A DNA stretch of 64,000 nucleotides from Variovorax sp. Root411. GTDB lineage: Bacteria > Pseudomonadota > Gammaproteobacteria > Burkholderiales > Burkholderiaceae_C. The notes under the pieces are model-generated. The model ran no database searches. It was given only the letters and a program-made list of their open reading frames with translations, and was not told the DNA's origin. Shown in pieces: positions 16,297-25,702 of the stretch. The number at the start of each line of letters is the position of its first letter. Position 1 is the first letter of the stretch. Made by a program: the position numbers and the translations under genes. The stretch is from the NCBI RefSeq assembly GCF_001425205.1, contig NZ_LMDW01000016.1, positions 1 to 64,000 on the forward strand, written 5' to 3'.

Positions 16297-17497
16297 GGTT
16301 GGGCGCTCCTCGGTCTCTGGCCGAGCGCTTGCGCACAGGCCCCGGTGCGGGATGCGGGCGGCGATCCGGGAGATGGATCGAATGGCCTTGCGCCAGCGCG
16401 TCGGCGATGCGTTCGCGGAACAGTTGCACCAGGCGCTGCTGGGAGTCCTGGTCGCTGGTCACACGTGTCGCGTACTGCTCGGCCAACGCCAGGCCGGCAG
16501 CCGCGGCGGCCAGTTGTGGATGCTGACGACGGATCTCGGGGGACACCGTTTCGCCGCTTCGTATGCGCATCGCGCGCTCCTCCATGGCGCGAAGGTAGTC
16601 CGGTGTCTCGATGCGCCAGACGGCACGTTGCGCGACGATTCTTTTCTCTCCAGTCAGCTCGCCCTGCGCATTGCGCTGCGCCACCAGGACTTTCATCGGA
16701 CGCGCGCCGTGCCTTGTGAGGACCACCTGTTCTCCGAGGCGAGGTTGCGAAGCGGATTCCGCGAGCGCGCGTTCGAGGTCCGAACCCCAAACCGTGCGAT
16801 TGCCAGTCTCGGTGCGGACCCTCACGTAGAAGGACATGCGCTGCGCCGGATCGAACTGGTAGGGTGCGGCGGCCGCTGCAACCAGCATCCCTTGAACGGT
16901 CGACCTAGGGGCCGTGCGCGGCGATCGATGGTCTTGCGGCATCTCCGCCGGATCATGCGCGGCATCGTGAGCCGCGCCGGGCCCGCGCGCATCATCGCGC
17001 GTCATCGCCGCCCTGCGTTCCTCCGTTGCTGTCCGGGTTGCCGGCGACTGGGCGGCGCCCTTTTCACGCGATGGTGGAGACGGCTTCGAGGCGCGCTGCA
17101 TCTGAAGGATTTCCACCTCCGTAGGTTCGTAGCCTTGGACCTCGATGCCGCGCAACGCGGCTTCGCGCCACACACCCTGCCGGAAGCTCTGGGTGCCCTT
17201 GACGGTGAGGGCCCGCCAGCCGCGCGCCTCGGCAATCGCCACCACGCCGTGCAGCACCTCGCGGTTCTCGGTCTGCACGCGGATGCGGGCGCCGTCGTCG
17301 ATGAAGGCGAGGATGCGGTCCGGAAAGAAGTACCGGTTGTCGACGCGCAGGTAACGGCGTTCGATGGCATCCGGCACGCGGAAATGGCCGCGTCCCGCCC
17401 GAGGCGATTCGCCCTGGACGGAGCCGGACTCGTCCTGCGAGGCGGCGCTCGCGATGCCGGACAGCGGCGGGCTTTCGGACGGTTGGTCTGTGGACAT
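16283..17497 (-). CDS. LPD7-like conjugation-associated protein
   Basis: The 404-aa protein resembles the LPD7 domain that often accompanies conjugative relaxases: DNRYFFPDRILAFIDDGARI, VAIAEARGWRALTVKGTQSF, RQGVWREAALRGIEVQGYEP. The middle (about residues 135-205) is Ala/Arg/Pro-rich linker. A second globular segment (about 215-345) has WGSDLERALAES and an RYxxAMEERA-like helix. No nuclease motif is evident. It lies between virD4 and traX on the same strand and probably acts in DNA processing or as a transferred protein (inference). Confidence 0.75.
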   Translation of the reverse strand: MSTDQPSESPPLSGIASAASQDESGSVQGESPRAGRGHFRVPDAIERRYLRVDNRYFFPDRILAFIDDGARIRVQTENREVLHGVVAIAEARGWRALTVKGTQSFRQGVWREAALRGIEVQGYEPTEVEILQMQRASKPSPPSREKGAAQSPATRTATEERRAAMTRDDARGPGAAHDAAHDPAEMPQDHRSPRTAPRSTVQGMLVAAAAAPYQFDPAQRMSFYVRVRTETGNRTVWGSDLERALAESASQPRLGEQVVLTRHGARPMKVLVAQRNAQGELTGEKRIVAQRAVWRIETPDYLRAMEERAMRIRSGETVSPEIRRQHPQLAAAAAGLALAEQYATRVTSDQDSQQRLVQLFRERIADALAQGHSIHLPDRRPHPAPGPVRKRSARDRGAPNHERV

Positions 17498-17559
17498 CGC
17501 GGCTCCTTTCGCATGCGTGCTGTTCGGGGCGAGCTGATTTCAGCCTGGAGCTGAGGGAA

Positions 17560-19515
17560 TCAGTCCAGGATGTGCGCCATGAACTCGTCGGCATGGCGCT
17601 TGAGGTCCTCCTCACTGAGCTTCTCGGTGGGAATCTCCACGTCATCGAAGTCGAACGAGAAATCGTCCAGCTTCAGCTCATCGTCGATTGCGCCGCCCGC
17701 CACGGTCGCGGCCGTGGGGTTCGCCGGTGACGGCCCACCGTCTTTCGGCGCGGCACCGGTGATGAATCCGGAGCTCATGCCAGCGATGTCTTGCTCGTCA
17801 TCGGACACGGCGGGCCGAATGGGCGCGGGGATGTCACCGCGCCTGGCCACGTCGAGCTTGGGCACCGGCGGCGGCGGCCGCTCGCGCGGAGCGAAGAACC
17901 GGTCGCGAAAGTAGAGGACGCGATGCGCTAGCACGGGCCGCAGCCCTTCGTAGAACAGGAGCATCCGGTCGGAACCGAGCTCCTTGACCTCCTGGGGCAG
18001 CAGCAGGCGGCGCGGTTGCTCGCTGATGCTCACCGTCGGTGCCTTGCCCGCCCCGCCCCACATCGGGCGGCTGACGTTCTTCTGCCGGACGGTGTAGGTC
18101 CCGAGCTCGCGGGAGATAGCCTCGGCGTCCTCGTACTCCTTGGGCGGGAACACGATGCGTGCGGCCAGCATCTTGCGGATCGACTTGGCGCCCTCAATGC
18201 CGTACTTCTCGATCAACTGCGAGTGGGATTGCACGATGACGACGGTGCGCACGTTGTAGCCCGGCAGGAAGGCCGTGGAGTCGGCGATGACCGGGATGCG
18301 TCCGAGCGCCGCGAACTCGTCAAGCATCAGGAGCAGCTGGTGGTGAAGCTGCGGGTCGCTTTCGGGGAGCACGCGCGTCTGAAGCCCGATCGCCTGCTGG
18401 AAGAACAGGTTCAGCAGCGGCTGCAGCCGGGCGATGTTGTCGGGGTTGATCTGCACGTAGATCGAGATCGGACGCTTGCGCAGATCCCGCAGGTCGAAAT
18501 CGTTGGCCGAGGTGGCCGCATCGATCATCGGGTTGAGCCACAGGTCCAGGCGGCTGGTGAAGGTCTTGCGGATGCTCGAGGCGGTGGTCGGCGCCAGGTC
18601 GATCACGTCGTAGAGACTCTGTACCGCTTCCTGCGACAGCGGATAGCCGGCGCGCTCGCAGGCGTCGATCACGCGCTTCCAGTGCTTCTGGAAGCCCTCC
18701 GCATCGCTGGCCATGCCCTGGCGCAGCACCTCGCCCAGCGTGCGCGTGGCGCCCGGGGTCTCGAAGAGGTAGAGGGCGATGCCGAGGAACAGCGACCGGG
18801 CCGACGAGCTCCAGAAGGGGTCGCCCGCCTGCGGATCGGGAAAAAGCATCGTGCCGATGCGCTGCAGGTCGTCGATGCAGCGGTAGGGCTGCTCGGACAC
18901 GTAACCCAGCGGATTCCAGCGTGCCGAGCACTCGCGCTCGGACAACGGATCGAACAGGCGCACCTCCTGTCCATGGGCCGCACGAAAGCCCGCCGTGCGT
19001 GTGAAGTTCTCGCCCTTGATGTCGCTGACGATGGCCGAGCCGGGCCAGTTCAGCAGATTGGGGATGACCACGCCGACGCCCTTGCCGCTGCGCGGCGGCG
19101 CCTCGAGCTCCACACCCTGCTGGCCGGGCAGCACCAGATAGCGGTTGCCCAAGCGCCCGAGGATGATGCCGTGCTCCTGCAGAAGCCCGGCCCGCGCGAT
19201 CTCGCGCCGACTCGCGAACCGGGCCTCGCCGTGCAGTGGCCGGCGACGCGGCAGCATGGCGACGCCCACCAGGCCCAGCACCAGGCCTTGGGAGCCCGCC
19301 AGCGATGCCACGAGGACGCGGCGCACCTCCGGCCGATCGCCGTAGGCCTGCCAGTAGTCGCGGAGCGTGAGCAGCGTGACTTGCTGCGGTGGCAGTTTCA
19401 TCGCCATCCGGAACGCGTGGCCTGCGACGTAGACGCCGACGATCACGGCCATCAGCAATGCGACCGCAATCCTGAAGGGACTAGGCGAGCCGTCGGTTCT
19501 TGGTGCCAGGGTCAT
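17560..19515 (-). CDS. virD4: VirD4/TraG type IV coupling protein
   Basis: The 651-aa inner-membrane ATPase links the relaxosome to the secretion channel. There are two N-terminal membrane segments (FRIAVALLMAVIVGVYVAG; LVLGLVGVAMLP), Walker A in APPRSGKGVGVVIPNLL and Walker B in LLLMLDEFAALGRIP, followed by the FLPGYNVRTVVIVQS sensor region. The C-terminus is acidic (LDDFSFDFDDVEIPTEKLSE), as in many coupling proteins. It overlaps virB11 by 35 bases. Confidence 0.95.
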   Translation of the reverse strand: MTLAPRTDGSPSPFRIAVALLMAVIVGVYVAGHAFRMAMKLPPQQVTLLTLRDYWQAYGDRPEVRRVLVASLAGSQGLVLGLVGVAMLPRRRPLHGEARFASRREIARAGLLQEHGIILGRLGNRYLVLPGQQGVELEAPPRSGKGVGVVIPNLLNWPGSAIVSDIKGENFTRTAGFRAAHGQEVRLFDPLSERECSARWNPLGYVSEQPYRCIDDLQRIGTMLFPDPQAGDPFWSSSARSLFLGIALYLFETPGATRTLGEVLRQGMASDAEGFQKHWKRVIDACERAGYPLSQEAVQSLYDVIDLAPTTASSIRKTFTSRLDLWLNPMIDAATSANDFDLRDLRKRPISIYVQINPDNIARLQPLLNLFFQQAIGLQTRVLPESDPQLHHQLLLMLDEFAALGRIPVIADSTAFLPGYNVRTVVIVQSHSQLIEKYGIEGAKSIRKMLAARIVFPPKEYEDAEAISRELGTYTVRQKNVSRPMWGGAGKAPTVSISEQPRRLLLPQEVKELGSDRMLLFYEGLRPVLAHRVLYFRDRFFAPRERPPPPVPKLDVARRGDIPAPIRPAVSDDEQDIAGMSSGFITGAAPKDGGPSPANPTAATVAGGAIDDELKLDDFSFDFDDVEIPTEKLSEEDLKRHADEFMAHILD

Positions 19516-20629
19516 ACCAGATCTCCCGCACGATGCGCCGCGGCCGGCCGTCCCGGCGTTCGCGCGCGCACTGCACGACGATGTCCACGCTCATTTGCGC
19601 CAATTCCACGCCGTCGCGCGTGCTCATGCCCTGGCCCGCCTGGCTGCGCTTCATCAACTGCGCCAGCGCCACGAAGGCCATCGCCGCGCTGTCCGCATGC
19701 ACGCTGGTGATCGAGCCGGGGTGGCCGGTGTTCACAGACACCAGGTAGTCGTAGACCTCTTCGCCGGTCCGCAACTCGGACACGAAAACGCGGTCGGGGC
19801 GCTGCCGCTTGGCACCGGCGAGCAGTTGGCCGGGCGTGACGTCGGCTCGCCCCTGGGCGCCTTGCGAGTAGAAAAGCCGCACGTGGTTGGGCTGATTGCG
19901 CAGCGACAGTTCCTTCACGTCCTCGATCGTGATCAGACGGTCCTCAGGTGGCACCTCGAGGATCAACGCCTTGCCGACCGTGGTCTTGCCCGAGCCAGTG
20001 GCACCGGACAACAGGATGTTCTTGCGCCACTGCACCGCACGGCGCAGGAATGGCACGAACTCGCGACATGCGAGAAGCCCCGCCAGTTCCCGGTCCTCCG
20101 GTGCCAGGGTGTCCAGATCGGTTGGCCGCAGCTGGCAGGCGGGGACGCTGCATGTCGGCTCGAAGACGTCCAGACCCGCCAGCTCTTCGAGGCTCCAGAG
20201 CGTGTCGGACGGACGCCGGATCGTGATCGAGACGTTCCGCTCCAGCGTCGCCGGCGGCAGCACGATCTGGATTCTTTCGCCGCCCGGGAGGGTGGCGGAC
20301 AGGAGCGGCTCGTTGGCCGAGATGCGCTGGTGCGTGAAGTTGGCCACGAGCTTGGCGATGGCCATGCACCAGTCGAAGCTCGCGAACGGCAACTCCTCGC
20401 GCAGCCAGCCCGACTGCCGTTCCACGAAAGCCACGCCGGGCTCGTTGATGCAGATCTCGGTGACCTCGGGATCGTCCAAGAGACGGCCGAGCGGACCGAG
20501 GAAAAGAACAAGGGACGAGGGCGGCTCCGCGGGTGCCGCGGCGGTGACGGAGCTGGTCGCCAATGGCAGGTCGCCGGTGGCGGCGCAGCGCTCGCGTTCA
20601 GGGATCGGTTGGGTCGTTTCGAAGCGCAT
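19481..20629 (-). CDS. virB11: VirB11/TrbB-type secretion ATPase
   Basis: The 382-aa hexameric traffic ATPase powers pilus and DNA transfer. Walker A is ILLSGATGSGKTTVGKALI; the Asp box ITIEDVKELSL, VSELRTGEEVYDYL and the His box NTGHPGSITSVHADS are all present. The ATG at 20629 (MRFETTQ) has CAGGAGC upstream, whereas the longer frame from 20650 lies within virB10. It overlaps virB10 by 32 bases. Confidence 0.94.
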   Translation of the reverse strand: MRFETTQPIPERERCAATGDLPLATSSVTAAAPAEPPSSLVLFLGPLGRLLDDPEVTEICINEPGVAFVERQSGWLREELPFASFDWCMAIAKLVANFTHQRISANEPLLSATLPGGERIQIVLPPATLERNVSITIRRPSDTLWSLEELAGLDVFEPTCSVPACQLRPTDLDTLAPEDRELAGLLACREFVPFLRRAVQWRKNILLSGATGSGKTTVGKALILEVPPEDRLITIEDVKELSLRNQPNHVRLFYSQGAQGRADVTPGQLLAGAKRQRPDRVFVSELRTGEEVYDYLVSVNTGHPGSITSVHADSAAMAFVALAQLMKRSQAGQGMSTRDGVELAQMSVDIVVQCARERRDGRPRRIVREIWYDPGTKNRRLA

Positions 20630-21929
20630 AGACGCTCCTGAAATCCACATCGCGTGCGACCAGGATCTGGATTCGCTCGCCCTGGTTCTTGATGACGGTC
20701 GGCGGAATCGACACGGTGCTGCGCAGCACCTCCGTCATGACGTCGCGGCTGCCCTGCGGACCGAGCACCAGGCCGCCGCCGCTGCCGACCCTGGTGCCGC
20801 TTTGCTGTTGGGCGGCGATCGCCTGCGTCGTGCCGTCGATCATCGAGATCAGGACCGCGGCACCGAAGCGATCCCAGAAGTGCGTGTCGACGAAACCGGG
20901 CAACCCGCTGCGTCCCAGTTCGTCGGTTCCGGGGGAGGCAAGCTGGACCACGACGCCCGTCGGGGTGCGCGCTTCGTTCCACACGATGAAGACGCGGCCC
21001 TGTCCCTGCCGCGGCGTTCCGCGCTGCTCGCCCACGTACTTGGTGCCACGCTCCAGCAGCACGACCTTGCCGTCAGCCCCGTAGATGTCGCTGGCGCCGA
21101 TGCAGGTGGTCATGCCCTCGTAGGTGGAGTCGATGGCGGTCTCCAGCGTGCAGTCGATGAATGCACCCTTGGGCAGAAGCATGCGCCGTGTGGGCAGGGT
21201 CTGGGCAAGGACCGCCGGGGTCGGCGTCGGCCGTAGGCTCGCGGCAAGTTGACCGCTGCCGGATGCGGCCGAGCCGGCGCCAGGCGGCTGCAGCGCGCCG
21301 AACAGCTGGGACATGCCTGGCACGCCGCCGGCGGGCAGCACTGCTGGATTTGCGAACGCGTGCGGTGTCGAAATGCCCGAGGGCTGGGCGGACTGCGCGC
21401 GCCGAAGCACCGGGGTGCCCAACTGCCGTTCCAGCGCGATCTGCTCGGGCGTCTTGTGCGGGGTGCCCGCGTTGACGGCCGCGGTCGACGGGGCGGGGGG
21501 CGTGCCGGCGATGGGCGGCGCCTCCGGCGGTGTTTTCGGCGGATCGATGCGGCCGAGCGGTGGCACCTTCATCTCGCCGCCGGCGCGCGCCGAGGCCGCC
21601 TTTCTCGCGGCCTCTTCGGCCTCGCGGGTCTTGGCGTACTGCGTGTTGTAGTACCAGAACAGGAAGCCGCCGCCGAGGAGAATGATCACAGCCAGCGCCA
21701 GGAACCCGCTGATGCGCGACTGGACAGAGCGCTCGCGATTGACTGACGGCATGGCGCGTTCGCCTCGGACCGTGGCGCGCTCGTCGGCGATGCGGGATGC
21801 GGCGCTTCCGGTGGCCGCCTCGGTTTGTCCAGACAGGATCTCCCCGGTGCCGGGGTCGATCTCGGATGCCTCGGAATGCGTCGGCGGATCCATTCGGGCG
21901 CCGCGGCGAGGCTGGTCGATCCAGGTCAC
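20598..21929 (-). CDS. virB10: VirB10-type channel protein
   Basis: The 443-aa protein spans both membranes: a cytoplasmic N-terminus, one membrane helix (SGFLALAVIILLGGGFLFWYY), a Pro-rich periplasmic stretch (PPKTPPEAPPIAGTPPAP) and the C-terminal TrbI/VirB10 barrel domain (MLLPKGAFIDCTLETAIDS, GRVFIVWNEARTPTGVVVQL, FWDRFGAAVLIS). The GTG at 21929 overlaps the virB9 stop, so translation is coupled. Confidence 0.94.
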   Translation of the reverse strand: MTWIDQPRRGARMDPPTHSEASEIDPGTGEILSGQTEAATGSAASRIADERATVRGERAMPSVNRERSVQSRISGFLALAVIILLGGGFLFWYYNTQYAKTREAEEAARKAASARAGGEMKVPPLGRIDPPKTPPEAPPIAGTPPAPSTAAVNAGTPHKTPEQIALERQLGTPVLRRAQSAQPSGISTPHAFANPAVLPAGGVPGMSQLFGALQPPGAGSAASGSGQLAASLRPTPTPAVLAQTLPTRRMLLPKGAFIDCTLETAIDSTYEGMTTCIGASDIYGADGKVVLLERGTKYVGEQRGTPRQGQGRVFIVWNEARTPTGVVVQLASPGTDELGRSGLPGFVDTHFWDRFGAAVLISMIDGTTQAIAAQQQSGTRVGSGGGLVLGPQGSRDVMTEVLRSTVSIPPTVIKNQGERIQILVARDVDFRSVYALRNDPTDP

Positions 21930-22768
21930 GGCCGCTCTCCCGTCGTGGTGCGCCGCACATCTTCTGCGCTCGTGTGGGTCAGGGTGCGCGCGCCGCCGCC
22001 GACGAACGACCGGTTGACCACGCATCCGACCAATCCACCGCGCCGCAGCACGAAGCGACGCGCCACGCGGTGGATCACGACCTCATCCGCGTCGACGTTG
22101 AAGTTCAGCAGCGATTCGGAACCATCGTCGTTTTGCACGAACATGGCGGGAAAGTCTGATTGCGCCTGGAAGCGTAGTCGCGTTTGCACGCCGTCGTCGT
22201 GGGCGCTTTCGGGCCTGAGCGATTCGCTGCCGCAGAACCAGTAGTCGGCATTGCGCGGGCGCTTAAAGGCCTCTTCGTTCATGCGCGCTTCGGTCCGGCG
22301 TCTTTCCTGATCCGCTGCCGCGGCGCGGGCATCGTCCTCCGGGTAGGTGAAACGAATCGAGTACACCATGCGCTTGGTCGCTGCGCCCGCGGGCGCGACG
22401 GAAGACACGATGAAGTCGAAGTGGTAGGCCCGCCGGTTCGTGAGGAGGGTGAAGTTGGTCGAAGCGCGCGCTTCCTTAGGCTTGATAAAGAAGTGGTTGC
22501 GTTCGGCGCCGACATCGAAGGCACCGTTGTCGCCAGCGCCGAGGTTCACGAACTCCTCGCCTTCGGCAAACTGCAGATGGATCTGGTAGCCCACATAGCC
22601 TTGCAGCGTGACGACGTCCTCGGGATCGTAGGCAACCACACGCACTCGGGCATCGACTTTGCCGATGGGCGGCAAGGTCGCAGTTCGGCCGTGCGGCGCG
22701 GCAAACGCAAGGCTAGCCGCCAATCCGATCGCGAAGGCGAACCTGCGGTGCGTGCGCCAGGGCGTCAT
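21926..22768 (-). CDS. virB9: VirB9-type outer-membrane complex protein
   Basis: The 280-aa secreted protein has a signal peptide (FAIGLAASLAFAAPHGRTA) and the VirB9 pattern VRVVAYDPEDVVTLQGYVGY, HFFIKPKEARASTNFTLLTN, YHFDF, and a C-terminal DDGVQTRLRF and NFNVDADEVVIHRVARRFVL. It would form the core complex with VirB10 and the small lipoprotein. Its ATG overlaps the virB8 stop. Confidence 0.94.
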   Translation of the reverse strand: MTPWRTHRRFAFAIGLAASLAFAAPHGRTATLPPIGKVDARVRVVAYDPEDVVTLQGYVGYQIHLQFAEGEEFVNLGAGDNGAFDVGAERNHFFIKPKEARASTNFTLLTNRRAYHFDFIVSSVAPAGAATKRMVYSIRFTYPEDDARAAAADQERRRTEARMNEEAFKRPRNADYWFCGSESLRPESAHDDGVQTRLRFQAQSDFPAMFVQNDDGSESLLNFNVDADEVVIHRVARRFVLRRGGLVGCVVNRSFVGGGARTLTHTSAEDVRRTTTGERP

Positions 22769-23487
22769 CGCGCCTCCTTCGTACTCGGTGCAGCGCTGGC
22801 CGGAGCGACCTCGGGCTCGCGGCGATATTCGACGACGCGAAAGCCCAGTGGATTGAGCGATCGCATCTTGTTGTCCGTCGACGGCGCGACATAGGCGAAC
22901 TCGATCGTGGCGACCCAGTGGCTGGTCTGCTCCTCGCCGGTGCCGCCTGCGCGCGTCGAGCGGGCGAAGCGGACCTGTGCCAGCTTGTCCTTCCCGCTCT
23001 CCAGCTTGAGGAAGGTGACCGATCGCACCTGCGCGCGGATGGACGTGCCATCCTTGTAGGCGTTCAGAGGTGAGGCCGGGTTGTCGGCGGCCCACGAAAC
23101 GGCCCACTCCTGGTTCAACCGAGGCGAGTTCTGCGAGGCGACCAGTTCGTAGTCCGCCTCCGCGGTGCCATAGAAGTAACGCTCGCGCGCGATTACGTAG
23201 TTTTGCAGCAGGTTGCGAGTCACCACCTGCTCGATGTCGGTCGTGCCCTCGTAAGTGGGAACGATGTCAACGATCCCGCTGCTGTTGTCGACACGGATGA
23301 GAACGGGAACGGGCTGCTTCAGCGGCGTGAGCCCGCTGACGGCCGCGACCGAGAGCACCGCGACCAGTGTTGCCGCTGCGGCCACGGTCCAGGCGATCTT
23401 GTTTGATCGCTCCGCGCGGCGCGCGCGGTCGAGTTCCCAGCTCTGGGCCTCGCTCAGGTAGTTTTCAAGGGCGGCGGTCCGGCGCAT
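22765..23487 (-). CDS. virB8: VirB8-type assembly protein
   Basis: The 240-aa inner-membrane protein has a short cytoplasmic N-terminus, one membrane helix (IAWTVAAAATLVAVLSVAAV) and the periplasmic VirB8 fold (PVPVLIRVDNSSGIVDIVPT, NYVIARERYFYGTAEADYEL). The ATG at 23487 has AGGAGCGATCC upstream; longer frames overlap the small lipoprotein gene. Confidence 0.92.
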   Translation of the reverse strand: MRRTAALENYLSEAQSWELDRARRAERSNKIAWTVAAAATLVAVLSVAAVSGLTPLKQPVPVLIRVDNSSGIVDIVPTYEGTTDIEQVVTRNLLQNYVIARERYFYGTAEADYELVASQNSPRLNQEWAVSWAADNPASPLNAYKDGTSIRAQVRSVTFLKLESGKDKLAQVRFARSTRAGGTGEEQTSHWVATIEFAYVAPSTDNKMRSLNPLGFRVVEYRREPEVAPASAAPSTKEAR

Positions 23488-23626
23488 GGATCGCTCCTGA
23501 TTCGGAAACACCATTCGGGATGTTGATCGGTGTGAGCGGCCCTTCGCAATCCGGCGGCGTCGGCGGGCGAGTGCCACATCCCGCAAGAAGAAGGGCAAGC
23601 AGAGAAAGGATGATCGAAGGCTTCAT
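23465..23626 (-). CDS. VirB7-like small lipoprotein
   Basis: The 53-aa product begins MKPSIILSLLALLLAGCGTR with a clear lipobox (LAGC, Cys17). After cleavage a 37-residue Pro-rich lipopeptide remains. Size and position between virB6 and virB8 match VirB7, which anchors VirB9 to the outer membrane. It overlaps virB8 by 23 bases. It is too short to assign by sequence alone. Confidence 0.75.
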   Translation of the reverse strand: MKPSIILSLLALLLAGCGTRPPTPPDCEGPLTPINIPNGVSESGAIHAPDRRP

Positions 23627-23640
23627 CTGCACGCTCCTCG

Positions 23641-24693
23641 CTAGCGATTGCGCGAGAGGCCCGGTATGACCTGCTCTCTCGGAAGCACAGTGCCGCCGCG
23701 ACGCGCGGCCCCGACACTTGCCATCGAGGCCACGCCAGCACCAACGCGATTGCCTGCCAAGCGGCGGAACGAATCCCAGCGGCTGTGCGGTTCCCGCCGT
23801 AGGCCGTCCAGCACGCCGCGACCGAACTCGTAACTCGTACGCTTGGCCCCGCCAAGCCCCCAGCGAAGCGCGCCGCTGACGACCCCATGGGTGCTCAGCG
23901 CGACCCCGCTCGCCAACCCGGCAGCGATAGACATAACTTGACGCATTATCAGAAAGACCAACGCCGAGGCAATGCACACTCTGGCGCCCTCTGCAATCGT
24001 GATCGCGCCGCCAAGAGATGCCGTGTTCTGCGTATAAGAGCGGAGAACACTTAACAAAAGTGCTGCCGCGAACGTCGCAAGAATGCTAACAAGCGCGTAG
24101 TTGGCAAGTTGAGCTACCCAGGCCTCGAAGAAGCGCTTGGTAGCGTCAAAGAACAGAAGCACGATAAAAATCGGGCCCAATGCGAGGATCAAGGCAAGAG
24201 CGATCTTAGAAAGAGCTAACAGAAATGCGGTCGCGACAACGGTTAAACCAACGAGAAGGTAGACGAGGAAGCCTGCGAGATAGTAAGCAAAGTTTGCATT
24301 TAGCACGCTTCCTTTGCTAAGCAATTGCTCTGCTGTTAGGTTACCGTCAATCCATATCTGGTCTACGACAGACACAGTTGAAGCGGCCCCGAGGATTGCA
24401 GCAGCAAGCTGGTCGGGACTTCGGGTGAAGGTATCGACAGCGACATCGTTGTAGGCCCAAAGGCGCAGGCCAACGCCGAGCACGATGGCGATGACAAGGA
24501 TGCGTTTGACGCCTTCCCAGAGCGGTTCTTGGATCCGTCCAGTAAATGAGAGATATCCCCAACTCATCACGTAGATGGTCGCGAGCGTTATTGCTGCGGG
24601 CTCGATTGCGGATGCAACCCGAGTGGCATTCGCACTCACGTAGGTGGCCAATTGCCCGTTGAGCCAAGTGAAAAACTGCTCAAAAAATCCCAT
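23641..24693 (-). CDS. virB6: VirB6-type polytopic membrane protein
   Basis: The 350-aa inner-membrane component has at least six hydrophobic segments, including ILVIAIVLGVGLRLWAY, YLAGFLVYLLVGLTVVATAF and ALALILALGPIFIVLLFFD, the conserved TrbL/VirB6 motif region. The C-terminal 60 residues are basic and soluble. Two 60-nt lines of the N-terminal part (24061, 24181) count to 53% and 50% G+C, against 72% in a virB4 line (27121), so this gene may have come from a different donor than its neighbours. Confidence 0.88.
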   Translation of the reverse strand: MGFFEQFFTWLNGQLATYVSANATRVASAIEPAAITLATIYVMSWGYLSFTGRIQEPLWEGVKRILVIAIVLGVGLRLWAYNDVAVDTFTRSPDQLAAAILGAASTVSVVDQIWIDGNLTAEQLLSKGSVLNANFAYYLAGFLVYLLVGLTVVATAFLLALSKIALALILALGPIFIVLLFFDATKRFFEAWVAQLANYALVSILATFAAALLLSVLRSYTQNTASLGGAITIAEGARVCIASALVFLIMRQVMSIAAGLASGVALSTHGVVSGALRWGLGGAKRTSYEFGRGVLDGLRREPHSRWDSFRRLAGNRVGAGVASMASVGAARRGGTVLPREQVIPGLSRNR

Positions 24694-24703
24694 ACGACCT
24701 CCA

Positions 24704-24952
24704 CTACCGTCTACCGCCTAGATCCGGCTGGAGGGGAACGGGCTTCAGATCCTTGATGCTGCCAATGCCATGCAAGGTCTTGCGCTCTACATCCTCTTCC
24801 CGAGGTGCTGACGGCGTTGCAACCGGAGGAACCGCCTCGTTCGAAGGCGTTGATTGTTCGATCGTGGCATGGTTGATGTAGTGGTACATCCCGATGCCAG
24901 CGACGGCGGCGATGGCGCAGAGCGCCACATAGGTCTTTGTGCTCTTTAACAT
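24704..24952 (-). CDS. Small membrane-anchored T4SS accessory protein
   Basis: The 82-aa protein has one N-terminal hydrophobic segment (YVALCAIAAVAGIGMYHYI) and a Pro/Glu-rich soluble part. It sits between virB5 and virB6, the place where entry-exclusion or small lipoproteins are found in other T4SS operons, but it has no lipobox (Cys12 lies inside the hydrophobic run). Its function is unknown; entry exclusion is one possibility. Confidence 0.65.
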   Translation of the reverse strand: MLKSTKTYVALCAIAAVAGIGMYHYINHATIEQSTPSNEAVPPVATPSAPREEDVERKTLHGIGSIKDLKPVPLQPDLGGRR

Positions 24953-24970
24953 CTCGCCCCTTCTGCAGAT

Positions 24971-25702
24971 CTAATAGCTCACCCGCGACATGGCCCGCAC
25001 GCTGCCGACGTCTGTGGCCGCACGCTCTCGCAGGCGCTGCTGCTGGGCCGCTTCCTCGGCTCTTGCAATCTGGTAGAGACTCTGCAGCTTCGTCTGCTCA
25101 TTGGTGAGCATGTTCTGCTCAGCCTGGATCCTTGCCTGCAAGTCCTGGATCGCCTTGGGATCCTGTGCAGAAGCGATGCGACTGATGAGCAGTTGCAGCG
25201 CCGAGAAACGCTGGCTGGTGTTCTGGTACGCGTTCTGGGTCATGCCGTTGAGCAGCGCTGCCGATTGCCGCCCTTGCTCGACGATTTGACGCAACTCCGG
25301 ACTGAGCGTCTCCATCTGCGTTCCTGAGAGGATGCTGTTGGCCTTCATGATCGATTGCACTTGGCTGGCCAGCCCCGCATAGCCGGCCGACGTGCCGTTG
25401 AGCGTGTTCATCAGCTCGCCATAGCTGGGAGGCAAGTAGTTGCGCGCGAGCTCCGAGGTGGGTAGTAACTGCTCCATGCCGCGACTTCCCGTCATCGCGT
25501 TGTGGGTCTGGGTCAGCTGGTCCTTGGATTCCTTCAGTTGGTCGTATTGCTTCTGCATCCCGGAGATCTGCTGCTGCCAGTACATGACCTGCTGAATCAG
25601 GTTGGCGACGGCCGTGACGTCGATCACCGGGATACCGGCTTTGGCGTGCAGCGGTGCCAGCGAAGCCGCCGCAAGGAGGAAGGCAACAAGGAATCTATGC
25701 AC
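24971..25702 (-). CDS. virB5: VirB5-type pilus-tip protein
   Basis: The 243-aa protein has a signal peptide (RFLVAFLLAAASLAPLHAKA), then VIDVTAVANLIQQVMYWQQQ and a long helical, Gln-rich body, as in VirB5/TrbJ proteins that cap the pilus. The GTG start at 25702 overlaps the virB4 stop by eight bases; the longer frame to 25900 is inside virB4. Confidence 0.88.
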   Translation of the reverse strand: MHRFLVAFLLAAASLAPLHAKAGIPVIDVTAVANLIQQVMYWQQQISGMQKQYDQLKESKDQLTQTHNAMTGSRGMEQLLPTSELARNYLPPSYGELMNTLNGTSAGYAGLASQVQSIMKANSILSGTQMETLSPELRQIVEQGRQSAALLNGMTQNAYQNTSQRFSALQLLISRIASAQDPKAIQDLQARIQAEQNMLTNEQTKLQSLYQIARAEEAAQQQRLRERAATDVGSVRAMSRVSY

